DNA from: an uncultured Alistipes sp.
GTDB taxonomy: Bacteria; Bacteroidota; Bacteroidia; Bacteroidales; Rikenellaceae
DNA length: 64,000 nucleotides
NCBI GenBank assembly: GCA_937899895.1
Contig: CALBQR010000019.1
Location: 6,639 to 70,638 of the forward strand
Reading direction: 5' to 3'
The notes beneath the pieces are model-generated. The model was given only the letters and a program-made list of their open reading frames with translations, was not told the DNA's origin and did not search any database. The position numbers were made by a program, and so were the translations under genes. Shown here one piece after another: positions 17,403 through 25,909 of the stretch (its first letter is position 1; each line of letters begins with the position of its first letter).

Positions 17403-18563
17403 TCAATCACCTTTATACATTTTATCGACAATAACGGTTACTGCGCCGTCGCCCGTAACGTTTGTGGCGGTGCCGAAACTATCCATTGCGATATAGAGGG
17501 CGATCATCAATCCGATCTGCATCTCATCGAAGCCGAGCATCGATTCGAGCACACCGACAGCCGCCATAATTGCACCGCCCGGCACACCGGGAGCGGCCAC
17601 CATCGTTACACCCAACATCATAATAAAGGCCGACATATCGAGCACCGAAACGCCGTTGCCCGTCAGAATCATAATTGCTAACGCGCAAGCGACGATCTTC
17701 ATCGTGCTACCCGACAGATGGATCGTGGCGCACAGCGGTACGGTGAATGATGCCAATTCGGGTCGCACACCCAATTTGAGGGTCTGTTCAAGCGTAACGG
17801 GGATCGTTGCCGCCGACGACTGCGTGCCGAGGGCCGTAAAGTAGGAGGTCAGCATCGTGCGCAACATCTTGAAGGGATTTTTCTTCGCCACCACGCCCGC
17901 AATCGAAAATTGTACCATAAGCAGCAGTACGGTCAGCGCGAAGATCAGAACGATCAATTTCAGGAACACGCCCATAATCGCCGCCACCTGCCCCGAAACG
18001 GTGATTTGCAGGAATATACCGAAGATATACAATGGCAATAGCGGTATGATTATGCCGGTGATTACGGTTGTGATGATAGCCTTAAATTCGTCAAACGCGC
18101 TCTTGATGGTCTTCGCTTCGCAATAGGCGATACCCAAACCCATCACAAATGCAGCGATCAGGGCACTCATTACACCCATCAGTGGCGGCATATCGACTGT
18201 AAAATAGGGCGCGAGGGCCGCCGTCTGCTCACCCAGATCGGGCAGTTCGGCACCACGCAACAGAGTTGGGTAGATCGCCTCACACGCTCCATAGGTCATA
18301 AAGCCCGACATCAGCGTAAAGGCATAAGCCAATGCGGCGGTGATTGCCAGCAATCGGCCTGCACTACGTCCCAAATCGGCAATACCGGGGGTAACCAATC
18401 CGATGATTAGCAGCGGAATGATGAACGAGAGGAAGTTGCCGAAAAGCGAGTTGAACGTTAGAAATACACGTGTGAGTGCATCGGGGAAGAATAGCCCGCA
18501 GAGCGTACCGAGCAAAATGGCTATGATAATTTTCGGGAGTAGGCCGAGCTTGGGCAATTTCAT
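17403..18563 (-). CDS. Dicarboxylate/amino acid:cation symporter (DAACS family)
   Basis: The 386-residue protein is an inner-membrane sodium- or proton-coupled carrier of the GltP/SstT family. It shows the two re-entrant hairpin regions typical of the fold: the serine-rich GTQSSAATIPVTLEQ at about 240-255 and the later PGVPGGAIMAAVGVL segment. The unwound-helix motif near the end reads AMDSFGTATNVTGDGAV, where the aspartate and asparagine residues bind cation and substrate. Glutamate, aspartate or serine/threonine are possible substrates. It has its own promoter, and no terminator is evident before eno. Confidence 0.93.
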   Translation of the reverse strand: MKLPKLGLLPKIIIAILLGTLCGLFFPDALTRVFLTFNSLFGNFLSFIIPLLIIGLVTPGIADLGRSAGRLLAITAALAYAFTLMSGFMTYGACEAIYPTLLRGAELPDLGEQTAALAPYFTVDMPPLMGVMSALIAAFVMGLGIAYCEAKTIKSAFDEFKAIITTVITGIIIPLLPLYIFGIFLQITVSGQVAAIMGVFLKLIVLIFALTVLLLMVQFSIAGVVAKKNPFKMLRTMLTSYFTALGTQSSAATIPVTLEQTLKLGVRPELASFTVPLCATIHLSGSTMKIVACALAIMILTGNGVSVLDMSAFIMMLGVTMVAAPGVPGGAIMAAVGVLESMLGFDEMQIGLMIALYIAMDSFGTATNVTGDGAVTVIVDKMYKGD

Positions 18564-18625
18564 AAGTGAGGCGTTTTTTGTTGGTTATTGTTGTGATCGG
18601 AGGGCCACACACCTCTCCGAATATA

Positions 18626-18657
18626 CAAAATTGCTAAAAAAAACTCATTTGTCCAAA
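18626..18657 (-). promoter_or_regulatory. Promoter of the DAACS symporter, with leader hairpin
   Basis: The minus strand reads TTTG, 20 bases, CAATTTTG, one base from consensus. A hairpin with arms CGGAG/CTCCG (18598-18619) follows at the start of the leader. Confidence 0.55.
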
Positions 18658-18714
18658 TACGTAGCCCGTTTTTTATTATTCTGCCTATCGCTACTCTGTT
18701 AGATATAAAAAAGG

Positions 18715-18744
18715 GACCGAGGGCGACATCCGTCGGCCTCGGTC
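18715..18744 (-). terminator. Terminator of the DUF4493/PCMD operon
   Basis: A long stem (GACCGAGG(C/G) pairs with CCTCGGTC, inner CGAC/GTCG) is followed on the minus strand by CCCTTTTTTA, 93 bp after the last gene of the operon. Confidence 0.75.
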
Positions 18745-18836
18745 TGCGAGAATAAAAAAGGGAGTGAGAAATATTGCCGAACGACCGAAAACGCCACATT
18801 CGCAGCCGATCGACAATTGGGAGTTATTAATTGAAA

Positions 18837-20417
18837 TTAATAGTCATAATCAAACTCAAACTCATCGACTACAAGCAATGAGCCGTCGCCACCGGTAAAG
18901 TAGTCGCCATATTTGCTTGCTGCGATAACGCTGATCAGATACTTCGGCTTGCGCTGTGTCGAGCGATACTTGAACTCGATCTCGAACTGCTTGAACTCCG
19001 AAACTACATCACCACTCTGCAACTGCGCCATAGCGATAATATGGGGATCGTTGAAGTCGATCAAATTGCGGTTGCGAGGATTGGTGCGTACCTCGACGGG
19101 CGACTCCCAGTCGCCGAGCAACATATAGATATTGCACGTGTCGTTCTTGCCTTTGAGGTTGAGGTGCGACAACTCGTCAGAGACGATGTTTATCGGTTGG
19201 GGCAGATATTTGTACCAACCGCGCAACTTTGTGGGGCGTGTAGTCCATTCGCGACCCATATCGAGAACGCCGTTTGTGCCCTCGGTGCGCACATAGTTGC
19301 CGATGTAGAGGTTACCCGCTGCAAGTTTGATAACGATGTACTTGGTTTGCAGATGCGCCGCCTTACCATTCGGATTTGCGGGGCAGGCGTCATCGGTGGG
19401 GAAGGAGTTGCTGTCGCCAACCGTTGTTGCGCCCTTGTTGCCTGTATCCCAGAACTTTGTGCCACCGGCAGCCCAGGGATTCCAGATCTTGCCCTCCTGA
19501 TGCCAATCGTCGAATGAACCATTGGGCAGAGCAACTTCTGCCTCGGTGGTCATCTCGCCCACCTCGGTTGTATCGTCGTTGCAGTAGGCGTAATATTCGT
19601 AGGTTGTAAGCGGTTGTAAGCCCTTGATGCAACCCTTGAACGTGCCGCTTGCCGAGGCTGTGATCTGCTCATCAGCGAGATCAATCCACTCCTCGCTGCC
19701 CTTGACACGATACTTGAAACCGTTATCGGCACCCGCTACGCCATTGGCTTCGAGCCACGCCACGCGAGTCCAAGCGTCGGCACTCTTCATCTCGATCGAC
19801 GAGAGCGAATTGACGACGTAAATGGTCCAATGCTCGGTCTTGCCGTAGTACGTGATATCGACCTTCTGCTCGGTCGAGAAGTCTGTGAGTGAGGTGATTG
19901 CGGGGCTCTCGGTCGTGAGATTCGATGGGCCGAGCTTTGCGCGCTTAACCTTCACCTTGCTAACATCGGTCGCTGCCGTAACCAACGTAACAACGCGGTG
20001 GTTGATATAGTCGATATCGGCATCGCCCACCTGTCCCTCAACCTCGAAATATCGTTCGATAGTCTGCTCCGAGCGGAGCGACCACTTGTAATCTTGATAG
20101 AGCGAGAGGGTTACATCGAGGGACGACGAGAGGTCGATGCGTTGTGCGAAATCAACCGACGACTTCACAGGCTCACCTTCGTTATATGCTACGCTATCGA
20201 CCTTTATCGAACGGGGGTCGGTCCACTCATCGACATAGACCGTAACGGTCTGCAATCTGTTGTCGATTTTGGGAGCACGAGTCGCTCCGGCAACTTCAAA
20301 TGCCGTAAAACGGGCCTGAATGAGGGGCAGCGGAATATCGTTTTTGATACATCCGTTGAGCAGTGCCGCCGTGGCCGTTATGATCGAAAGAAGCGTTAAT
20401 CGTTTCATATTCTTCAT
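18837..20417 (-). CDS. PCMD-domain surface lipoprotein
   Basis: The 526-residue protein has a lipoprotein signal ending in LLNGC, an N-terminal region with repeated beta-strand modules (about 40-290) and a C-terminal domain of the PCMD family ('putative carbohydrate metabolism domain'). The C-terminal domain begins near LPNGSFDDWHQEGKIWNPWA, whose core NGSFDDW is typical, and ends with DYFTGGDGSLLVVDEFEFDYD. Its C-terminal half is clearly related to that of the protein at 22040. Function is unknown; the fold is jelly-roll like and suggests glycan binding. It is the last gene of a seven-gene operon and starts 1 bp after the preceding stop. Confidence 0.82.
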   Translation of the reverse strand: MKNMKRLTLLSIITATAALLNGCIKNDIPLPLIQARFTAFEVAGATRAPKIDNRLQTVTVYVDEWTDPRSIKVDSVAYNEGEPVKSSVDFAQRIDLSSSLDVTLSLYQDYKWSLRSEQTIERYFEVEGQVGDADIDYINHRVVTLVTAATDVSKVKVKRAKLGPSNLTTESPAITSLTDFSTEQKVDITYYGKTEHWTIYVVNSLSSIEMKSADAWTRVAWLEANGVAGADNGFKYRVKGSEEWIDLADEQITASASGTFKGCIKGLQPLTTYEYYAYCNDDTTEVGEMTTEAEVALPNGSFDDWHQEGKIWNPWAAGGTKFWDTGNKGATTVGDSNSFPTDDACPANPNGKAAHLQTKYIVIKLAAGNLYIGNYVRTEGTNGVLDMGREWTTRPTKLRGWYKYLPQPINIVSDELSHLNLKGKNDTCNIYMLLGDWESPVEVRTNPRNRNLIDFNDPHIIAMAQLQSGDVVSEFKQFEIEFKYRSTQRKPKYLISVIAASKYGDYFTGGDGSLLVVDEFEFDYDY

Positions 20418-20418
20418 A

Positions 20419-21267
20419 TTATAGATGTAGTGTGATACCGAGAGATATATCGGTCAGATTGATGCGGAAATTGGCATTCATTGCCGTTCGTTTGCCGATA
20501 ACCTCGTTGTTATCATATACGCGTGAGTTATTTAATCGCACGCCTCCGAAGCCGACCGATGCGTGCAGGCTGACATTATTCATAATGCAGGCCGCTACGC
20601 CGGGGTGGAAGGAGATGCTGACCTCTCGATCGCGGGTATATTGGTTGAGGGTTGTCGCATTGTACGCAAAGGTCTGCTTGCTGAAACTTACACCGATACG
20701 CGTCTCGTTGTACAACGCGAAGCGGCCACGCAGATCCAGGCCGATATATGCTCGGTGGAAGAGTGCGGCGGTGTAGCTCTGTTGGTGCAGATTGACATCG
20801 TTCAATGTAAATGAATAGTCCTCGTTACTACCCAATTGGAGGGAGACATTATCCACCGATCCCCTTATTCGTTGGAAGGCGAATTGTGCGCCGATCACCT
20901 GATTTTTGGCGTAACTTACGCCGATGAAGGGCGAAATTTGTGTCATTGCGCAATCGGCATCAAGACCATTGATCATCAACAGATATTGGCTGTCGTCGCT
21001 ATCCAAATGTGCATACGAAAGCGTAACGCCACCCAATACCTGCCCCTTGGGGATAAACAGGTATTGATAGATGCCGCGATCGACACGCGCCCCCTCTGAC
21101 GGCACGCGAATTATACGCGAAGCCGAGTCGGCGAGCTGTGCCTTTGTTCTTCGCACGGGTTGTTGCGCAAGGCTGTCAGCCCCATCGGTGGGGGTGGTTG
21201 CCGTTGCGGAGAGCGTCGCGAAGAGCGCAATCACGAGCAGATATGTTATCTTTTCGATAAATCTCAT
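20419..21267 (-). CDS. Outer-membrane beta-barrel protein
   Basis: The 282-residue protein has a signal peptide, a short basic linker and alternating amphipathic strands ending in ISLGITLHL, with a hydrophobic last residue. It is a paralogue of the next protein upstream in the operon: both contain RGI...F(I/V)PKGQ followed by a GG...SYS/SYA strand, and both end in a similar strand. No known domain is recognised. It is predicted to sit in the outer membrane and may export or anchor the lipoproteins encoded beside it. Confidence 0.8.
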   Translation of the reverse strand: MRFIEKITYLLVIALFATLSATATTPTDGADSLAQQPVRRTKAQLADSASRIIRVPSEGARVDRGIYQYLFIPKGQVLGGVTLSYAHLDSDDSQYLLMINGLDADCAMTQISPFIGVSYAKNQVIGAQFAFQRIRGSVDNVSLQLGSNEDYSFTLNDVNLHQQSYTAALFHRAYIGLDLRGRFALYNETRIGVSFSKQTFAYNATTLNQYTRDREVSISFHPGVAACIMNNVSLHASVGFGGVRLNNSRVYDNNEVIGKRTAMNANFRINLTDISLGITLHL

Positions 21268-21282
21268 TTTGTCAATGCCAGA

Positions 21283-22020
21283 TTACAGATAGAACGCAAT
21301 ACCCAACGCGATGGAGAAGATGTTGATCTTGAAATTCATCTGCGAAGATTTGCGATAGCCCACATAGACCTGATCGGTTACCTGCTTGGTATGGGTGTAG
21401 TTGAAACCAAGTACACCGATATTAACCTCTGCGGCGATGCTGTTGTTGATGAATGCGACCAAACCGGGCGAGCAACCGATACCGAACTCGTTCGTGGTCT
21501 CGAATGTACCCGTAACAGATGCACCGCTGCTATCGACCAACTTCGACTGACCATAACCATACGAGAGCTGCATCTCGTTGAACAGCGCAAAACGCTTGCT
21601 GCGACCGAGTGTGATGTAGTATCGGTAGATTGCGCTTGCCGTTGTGGTATGTTTCAGGCTGTAATAGTCCGAGAGATTCAGATTCATATCTTCGCCCAGA
21701 TTCAGGTCGGCATTATGCACTTTGAGCAGCTGGCGGTTATAACCTGCACGCGCACCCAGAGCCATATTATCCTTGATGGCATAGGCGAACATCGGGCTCA
21801 CTTTGAAGTTGTAGCCGGTCGAATTGATATCCTCGATAACCAGAAATTTGTAGTTCTCGTTGTCGTGGGTCGAGTACGAAACATTGCCGCCTACGATCCA
21901 CTGACCTTTGGGAACAAATACGGTCGAATTGGTCTCAATTCCTCGATCAAAATGCTGCGCGCGGGCACCGAATGTGCCCGCTGCGATCAGCATTATTGTC
22001 AGAAAAAGTTTTCTAAACAT
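21283..22020 (-). CDS. Outer-membrane beta-barrel protein, paralogue
   Basis: The 245-residue protein has a signal peptide ending near GARAQ and repeated amphipathic strands (FVPKGQWIVGGNVSYS, FKVSPMFAYAIKDNMALGA, MNFKINIFSIALGIAFYL in part). It aligns by eye over its whole length with the 282-residue barrel downstream. Sixteen bases separate the two genes. An outer-membrane location is likely; its task in the operon is not known. Confidence 0.8.
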   Translation of the reverse strand: MFRKLFLTIMLIAAGTFGARAQHFDRGIETNSTVFVPKGQWIVGGNVSYSTHDNENYKFLVIEDINSTGYNFKVSPMFAYAIKDNMALGARAGYNRQLLKVHNADLNLGEDMNLNLSDYYSLKHTTTASAIYRYYITLGRSKRFALFNEMQLSYGYGQSKLVDSSGASVTGTFETTNEFGIGCSPGLVAFINNSIAAEVNIGVLGFNYTHTKQVTDQVYVGYRKSSQMNFKINIFSIALGIAFYL

Positions 22021-22039
22021 AGGTGTTTGTCAGTAAAAA

Positions 22040-23818
22040 TTATTCGGTTACGACATTTTCGTCGTAGATCAACTCGAAGTCATCGACCCAAAGTACGCTG
22101 TTGTAGCTACCCGTCAGGTAATCACCCAACTTCGACGACGAGCACGAGATGATGATGTGTGTAGGACGACGCTCGGTATCCTTGTACTTCAAGCGGATAA
22201 CCTCCTCGGTCCAGTTGCTGACGGTCTCGCCCTTAACCAACTCGCCGTAAGCGATTACAGCGTCATTGTTGGGATCGAACAGGGTCGAAACGTCGGTCGT
22301 ATTTACCTGTACGGGGCTCTCGGCCGAACCGCCAAAGGTCTTGTAATCCCAGTCGCCCAGAGCTACATAGACGTGGCAACGGTCGGGATCACCCACTCCG
22401 TGCGGAGTGGGGTCATTCGACGGACCACCCTCATCGTGGGTAATAGCACCGCAAGTGTATTTGTAAGCAACCTTCATTGCTGACGGACGAGCCGTGAACG
22501 GACGGCCGAAATTAACCTTACCGCCCTTCGTACCTACGGTAGCTACGAACGAACCAGAGAACAGGTTACCCGGAGCAACCTTGTCGATGGTAAGGATCTT
22601 GATCTGCTTACCGCTCAACTTCGCCGACTTGGTACCCTCGGCGTAGGTTGAAGCATCGCTCTCGCTGATAACCAGACCAGCCATATCGGCAGCCTTGTTA
22701 CCATTGCCCCACCACGAGGTGCCACCCGTAGCGTAGGGCATAGGCCAACCCTCGTCGTTGTTCCAATCCTCCATACCTGCGTTGGGGATGGTTGCGATGT
22801 AATCGGTCTTGAAGGTCTTCGACGAGCCTACTGCCTCGCCATTTACAACCAACTGATACTCGTATGTGGTTTCGGGAGTCAGACCCGATGCAACAACCGA
22901 GAAGAGGTTATCACCCATCTTGGTAGCATCGATAACGGTCCACTCCTCGGTGCCCTGTGCGCGTACCTGAATTGCAATGCCCTCCGAGCCGAACTCGCTC
23001 TCCGAAACATTTGCTTTGAGGGTAGCGTGGGTAGCCCAAACCTCCCACTTGCCTACGGCTGCAACGCCCGTAGGATCGGCCTCGAAGATGATGTTGTCCT
23101 CGATATCCTCGGTGGTCTTTACGACCGCGATATCGAATACGAGGTTGCCTTCGGGAGTGCCCTTGGTGTAGGTGAAGGTCAGAGTATATTTCTTACCCTT
23201 CTCTACGCCCTCGATTGTGCCCGTCTTCGAGAATGCACCATACTTAACGTGCGTACCGGAGAACTGCCACTGCAAAGCGGTAACGCCCTTTGCCAGCGTG
23301 AAGTAGCCGGTCGAAGCGGTTGAAGTGTTGAAGGTCAGTGCCTTGTCGTCGGTCAGCTCGCCGCCAACTACTGCCTCGTACGACGAGAACTGATCGGCGA
23401 TCGTTGCATCGAAAGCAACGGCTGCGATGACGTTGTTGATACGGCACTCAACGCTGATTGCGGTGGTTGCACCTGCGCTGATGGTGAATGCCTTTGAGCC
23501 CTTGTAGCTCTTCTCGGTGAACGACGCTGCGCTCTCTGTGCCAGCCAGAACGTCGCAACGATATTCGCCCGTAGTGAGCCACATTGTCGCGGGAAGAGCG
23601 TCGATACCCTTATAGGTACGGATCAGACCCTCCGAGTTGTAGATATTGATTGTGCAATCGGCTGCCAGCTCCTCGGCCGTAGCGCGGGTCTGGTCGTTGA
23701 ACATAACTTTGAGCGAGAGTTCGCCCTTACCCTCTGCGGGAGCGTTGTCCTGATTGCAAGAGGTCGCACCGAAAACTACGGCAAGACCCAATGCGATATA
23801 CGTAATGATCTTTTTCAT
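22040..23818 (-). CDS. DUF4493-PCMD surface lipoprotein
   Basis: The 592-residue protein starts with a lipoprotein signal (ATSCNQDN), followed by a DUF4493-type beta domain (about 30-235), a fibronectin-III-like module (about 255-340, with LTPETTYEYQLVVNG) and a C-terminal PCMD domain (from about 345, IPNAGMEDWNNDEGW, to DDFELIYDENV). It therefore joins the domain of its upstream neighbours to that of the last gene in the operon. Such proteins are thought to be surface adhesins or glycan-binding lipoproteins; no catalytic motif is visible. Confidence 0.82.
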   Translation of the reverse strand: MKKIITYIALGLAVVFGATSCNQDNAPAEGKGELSLKVMFNDQTRATAEELAADCTINIYNSEGLIRTYKGIDALPATMWLTTGEYRCDVLAGTESAASFTEKSYKGSKAFTISAGATTAISVECRINNVIAAVAFDATIADQFSSYEAVVGGELTDDKALTFNTSTASTGYFTLAKGVTALQWQFSGTHVKYGAFSKTGTIEGVEKGKKYTLTFTYTKGTPEGNLVFDIAVVKTTEDIEDNIIFEADPTGVAAVGKWEVWATHATLKANVSESEFGSEGIAIQVRAQGTEEWTVIDATKMGDNLFSVVASGLTPETTYEYQLVVNGEAVGSSKTFKTDYIATIPNAGMEDWNNDEGWPMPYATGGTSWWGNGNKAADMAGLVISESDASTYAEGTKSAKLSGKQIKILTIDKVAPGNLFSGSFVATVGTKGGKVNFGRPFTARPSAMKVAYKYTCGAITHDEGGPSNDPTPHGVGDPDRCHVYVALGDWDYKTFGGSAESPVQVNTTDVSTLFDPNNDAVIAYGELVKGETVSNWTEEVIRLKYKDTERRPTHIIISCSSSKLGDYLTGSYNSVLWVDDFELIYDENVVTE

Positions 23819-23833
23819 CGTTTTTCGGTTTGA

Positions 23834-25063
23834 TTAAGCATTAACTTTCATCTTGATTGTGGTCGAGGTGGTGTTGCCCTCTGCGTCAGTAATCGTCAGC
23901 GTGAACGAGTGAGTACCGGGGAAGCCCAACAGCGGAGTTACAGCACCCGACAGATCGAATGCGGTCTCGGTTTGACCAACCAGACTCTCACCATAAGGCA
24001 GACCGAACATATTACAGATCGAGATCTGTGCCTCGCTCGGATTAACCAGGTCGATAGGCGAGATACCCATCGAGAGTACGTCGTTGTTGAAGTCGGCGTT
24101 GTCCGATGCGATATCAACCGACAGACCTGCGATACCCTTCGGTGCCGAGATGGTAAAGCCGAGCTGCATACCGTCGGTAATTACGATAGCCGACGAAGGA
24201 ACCGAACCGCCCTTGTAGATAACCTTCGGAGCGTCGGGGTTCTCCTCTTCGCCCTCACCTGCATCGGGATCGGGACCGATCACCTCTTCGCTGACATCAA
24301 TGTTGTTGCCAAGCTCTTTCTCGTCGCACCAATCCTCGACAACAACGTCGAAGGTTGCGTCGCCCTCCTCATTTACGGTCATAATGAAGTTGATCTTGCG
24401 CCACTGACCTGCCTTTACATCGGTAAATGCGCGGGTCATAGTTGCGTAGTTGCCATCAACCGTACCGGAGAACTTAACGGTCATTGCGTTCGATACCTCC
24501 GGAGCTGCGAAGTAACCGCACTGCGACTCGCCCTTTGCGAAGGTCAGCGCACCATTGCCGATCTCGACCGTTGCCTGGCAATCGTCGCCCATAACGGCCT
24601 GCATAGCCTCGTTATAAGCAACCGAAACCTTGATATTGATCAGTTTGCAGGTGATTACGCCTACGTTGGTGGTCTGATCCTCCTCGATAACGATATTATT
24701 TACGGTTGCACCATAAACGGGAGCTTCAAACTCTGCTGCCGGAATATTCGACTGCGACTGAACGCTCATCGAGTAGGTGCCTGTGGTCAGAACGATGCTT
24801 TCGGGCATCTGGCCATAGATGTAGTCATCGCCCACCTGATCGCCATTAGCGTCGAAGATGCGGATAACGTAGTTGTAGGTAGCCGAAGTGGCTGCACGCG
24901 AGATGATGTCGATCTCGGTCGAGGTCTCAACATCGAACTGCATAAACGACAGAGTGCCTGTTGCATTCTCCTTGTCGCCATAACCGATTTTGTCGCGCTC
25001 GCACGATACCAAGCCGATGCTCAACGCGAGTGCGCATACCGATAAAAATTTGAAAAGTTTCAT
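23834..25063 (-). CDS. DUF4493 lipoprotein with C-terminal Ig-like region
   Basis: The 409-residue protein has a lipoprotein signal (GLVSCERDK) with charged residues after the cysteine, a DUF4493-type domain (about 30-250), an acidic proline linker (GPDPDAGEGEEENPDAP) and a C-terminal beta-sandwich (about 290-409) ending in TLTITDAEGNTTSTTIKMK. The last module resembles Ig-like domains of surface adhesins. The gene follows the smaller DUF4493 gene after 46 bp. Confidence 0.8.
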   Translation of the reverse strand: MKLFKFLSVCALALSIGLVSCERDKIGYGDKENATGTLSFMQFDVETSTEIDIISRAATSATYNYVIRIFDANGDQVGDDYIYGQMPESIVLTTGTYSMSVQSQSNIPAAEFEAPVYGATVNNIVIEEDQTTNVGVITCKLINIKVSVAYNEAMQAVMGDDCQATVEIGNGALTFAKGESQCGYFAAPEVSNAMTVKFSGTVDGNYATMTRAFTDVKAGQWRKINFIMTVNEEGDATFDVVVEDWCDEKELGNNIDVSEEVIGPDPDAGEGEEENPDAPKVIYKGGSVPSSAIVITDGMQLGFTISAPKGIAGLSVDIASDNADFNNDVLSMGISPIDLVNPSEAQISICNMFGLPYGESLVGQTETAFDLSGAVTPLLGFPGTHSFTLTITDAEGNTTSTTIKMKVNA

Positions 25064-25109
25064 ATTGTATTATTCTCTCTTTTTCAATGTTAGCAAATGT
25101 GTGAGTGCA

Positions 25110-25859
25110 TTAGATCTCGTCATTGAGTTCGATATCGACGGGAATCTCTGCTACGGGCTCGTCGTTGAAGCTGATCGTAACGGTTGCGCCACCCACGTTA
25201 CCCGAATTTACATCGAATTTAACGGTGTAGAGCGTCTTTGCAACGATGCCGCTGAATGCCTTCTCGATCTTGATGGTCGAACCGGTCTGGGTGGTAGCCG
25301 AGCCGGTAACGGTGAAGTTATAGGGATCGATAAATGCGCGACGAGTCTCGCCTGCTACGAAGGGAATTTCGGTACCCGCAGCCGTAGTCAGCGTGAACGA
25401 ATAGTCGGGGAAATAGTTCTTGAAAGCGTCTGTGCAAGCGACCTGAACCACAGCGTTAGCCACATAGGCGGTGATCTTAACCGTAGTGGTCTGATCGTTG
25501 ATGATTGCAAACTCCTTGGTGCCTACAAAGCAGGGAGTCTCGAAAGCCTCTACTGCGGTCGAGCCGTAAGTAGCGGTAGCCGAATAGTTACCTGCATCGT
25601 AGAGCGTGGTAACGTCATACTCGGCGATAGAGTTCCATTCGCTGATTACGCCGGTAGCGTCAGAGATCGTCAGCGAGAAATCCTTTGCTGCGGGCTTGGT
25701 CAGACCCAAGCTGGCACGCGTCAGATCGATGGCCGAGTCATCGGTCGAGAGTGCGACGTTCAGACGACCGCGACCCGACTCGTAACCCTTCTCTTCCGAG
25801 CAACCTGCAAAAGCGAGTGCTACGGCGAAGAGCAAAGCCAAAGTTTTGAATTTTGTCAT
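25110..25859 (-). CDS. DUF4493 lipoprotein
   Basis: The 249-residue protein has a lipoprotein signal (LAFAGCSEEK) and essentially a single DUF4493-type domain. Family-like segments are visible: RGRLNVALSTDDS, a YDAGNYSATATYG strand pair and VVQVACTDAFKNYFPDY. DUF4493 domains belong to the wider fimbrillin/Mfa-like world of Bacteroidota surface proteins. The acidic residues right after the lipid cysteine could direct it to the cell surface. It lies second in the operon. Confidence 0.82.
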   Translation of the reverse strand: MTKFKTLALLFAVALAFAGCSEEKGYESGRGRLNVALSTDDSAIDLTRASLGLTKPAAKDFSLTISDATGVISEWNSIAEYDVTTLYDAGNYSATATYGSTAVEAFETPCFVGTKEFAIINDQTTTVKITAYVANAVVQVACTDAFKNYFPDYSFTLTTAAGTEIPFVAGETRRAFIDPYNFTVTGSATTQTGSTIKIEKAFSGIVAKTLYTVKFDVNSGNVGGATVTISFNDEPVAEIPVDIELNDEI

Positions 25860-25909
25860 AGCTGTTTTTTTGTTAGTTATTAGTTATTTATCTATTTTTT
25901 GTTATCTCG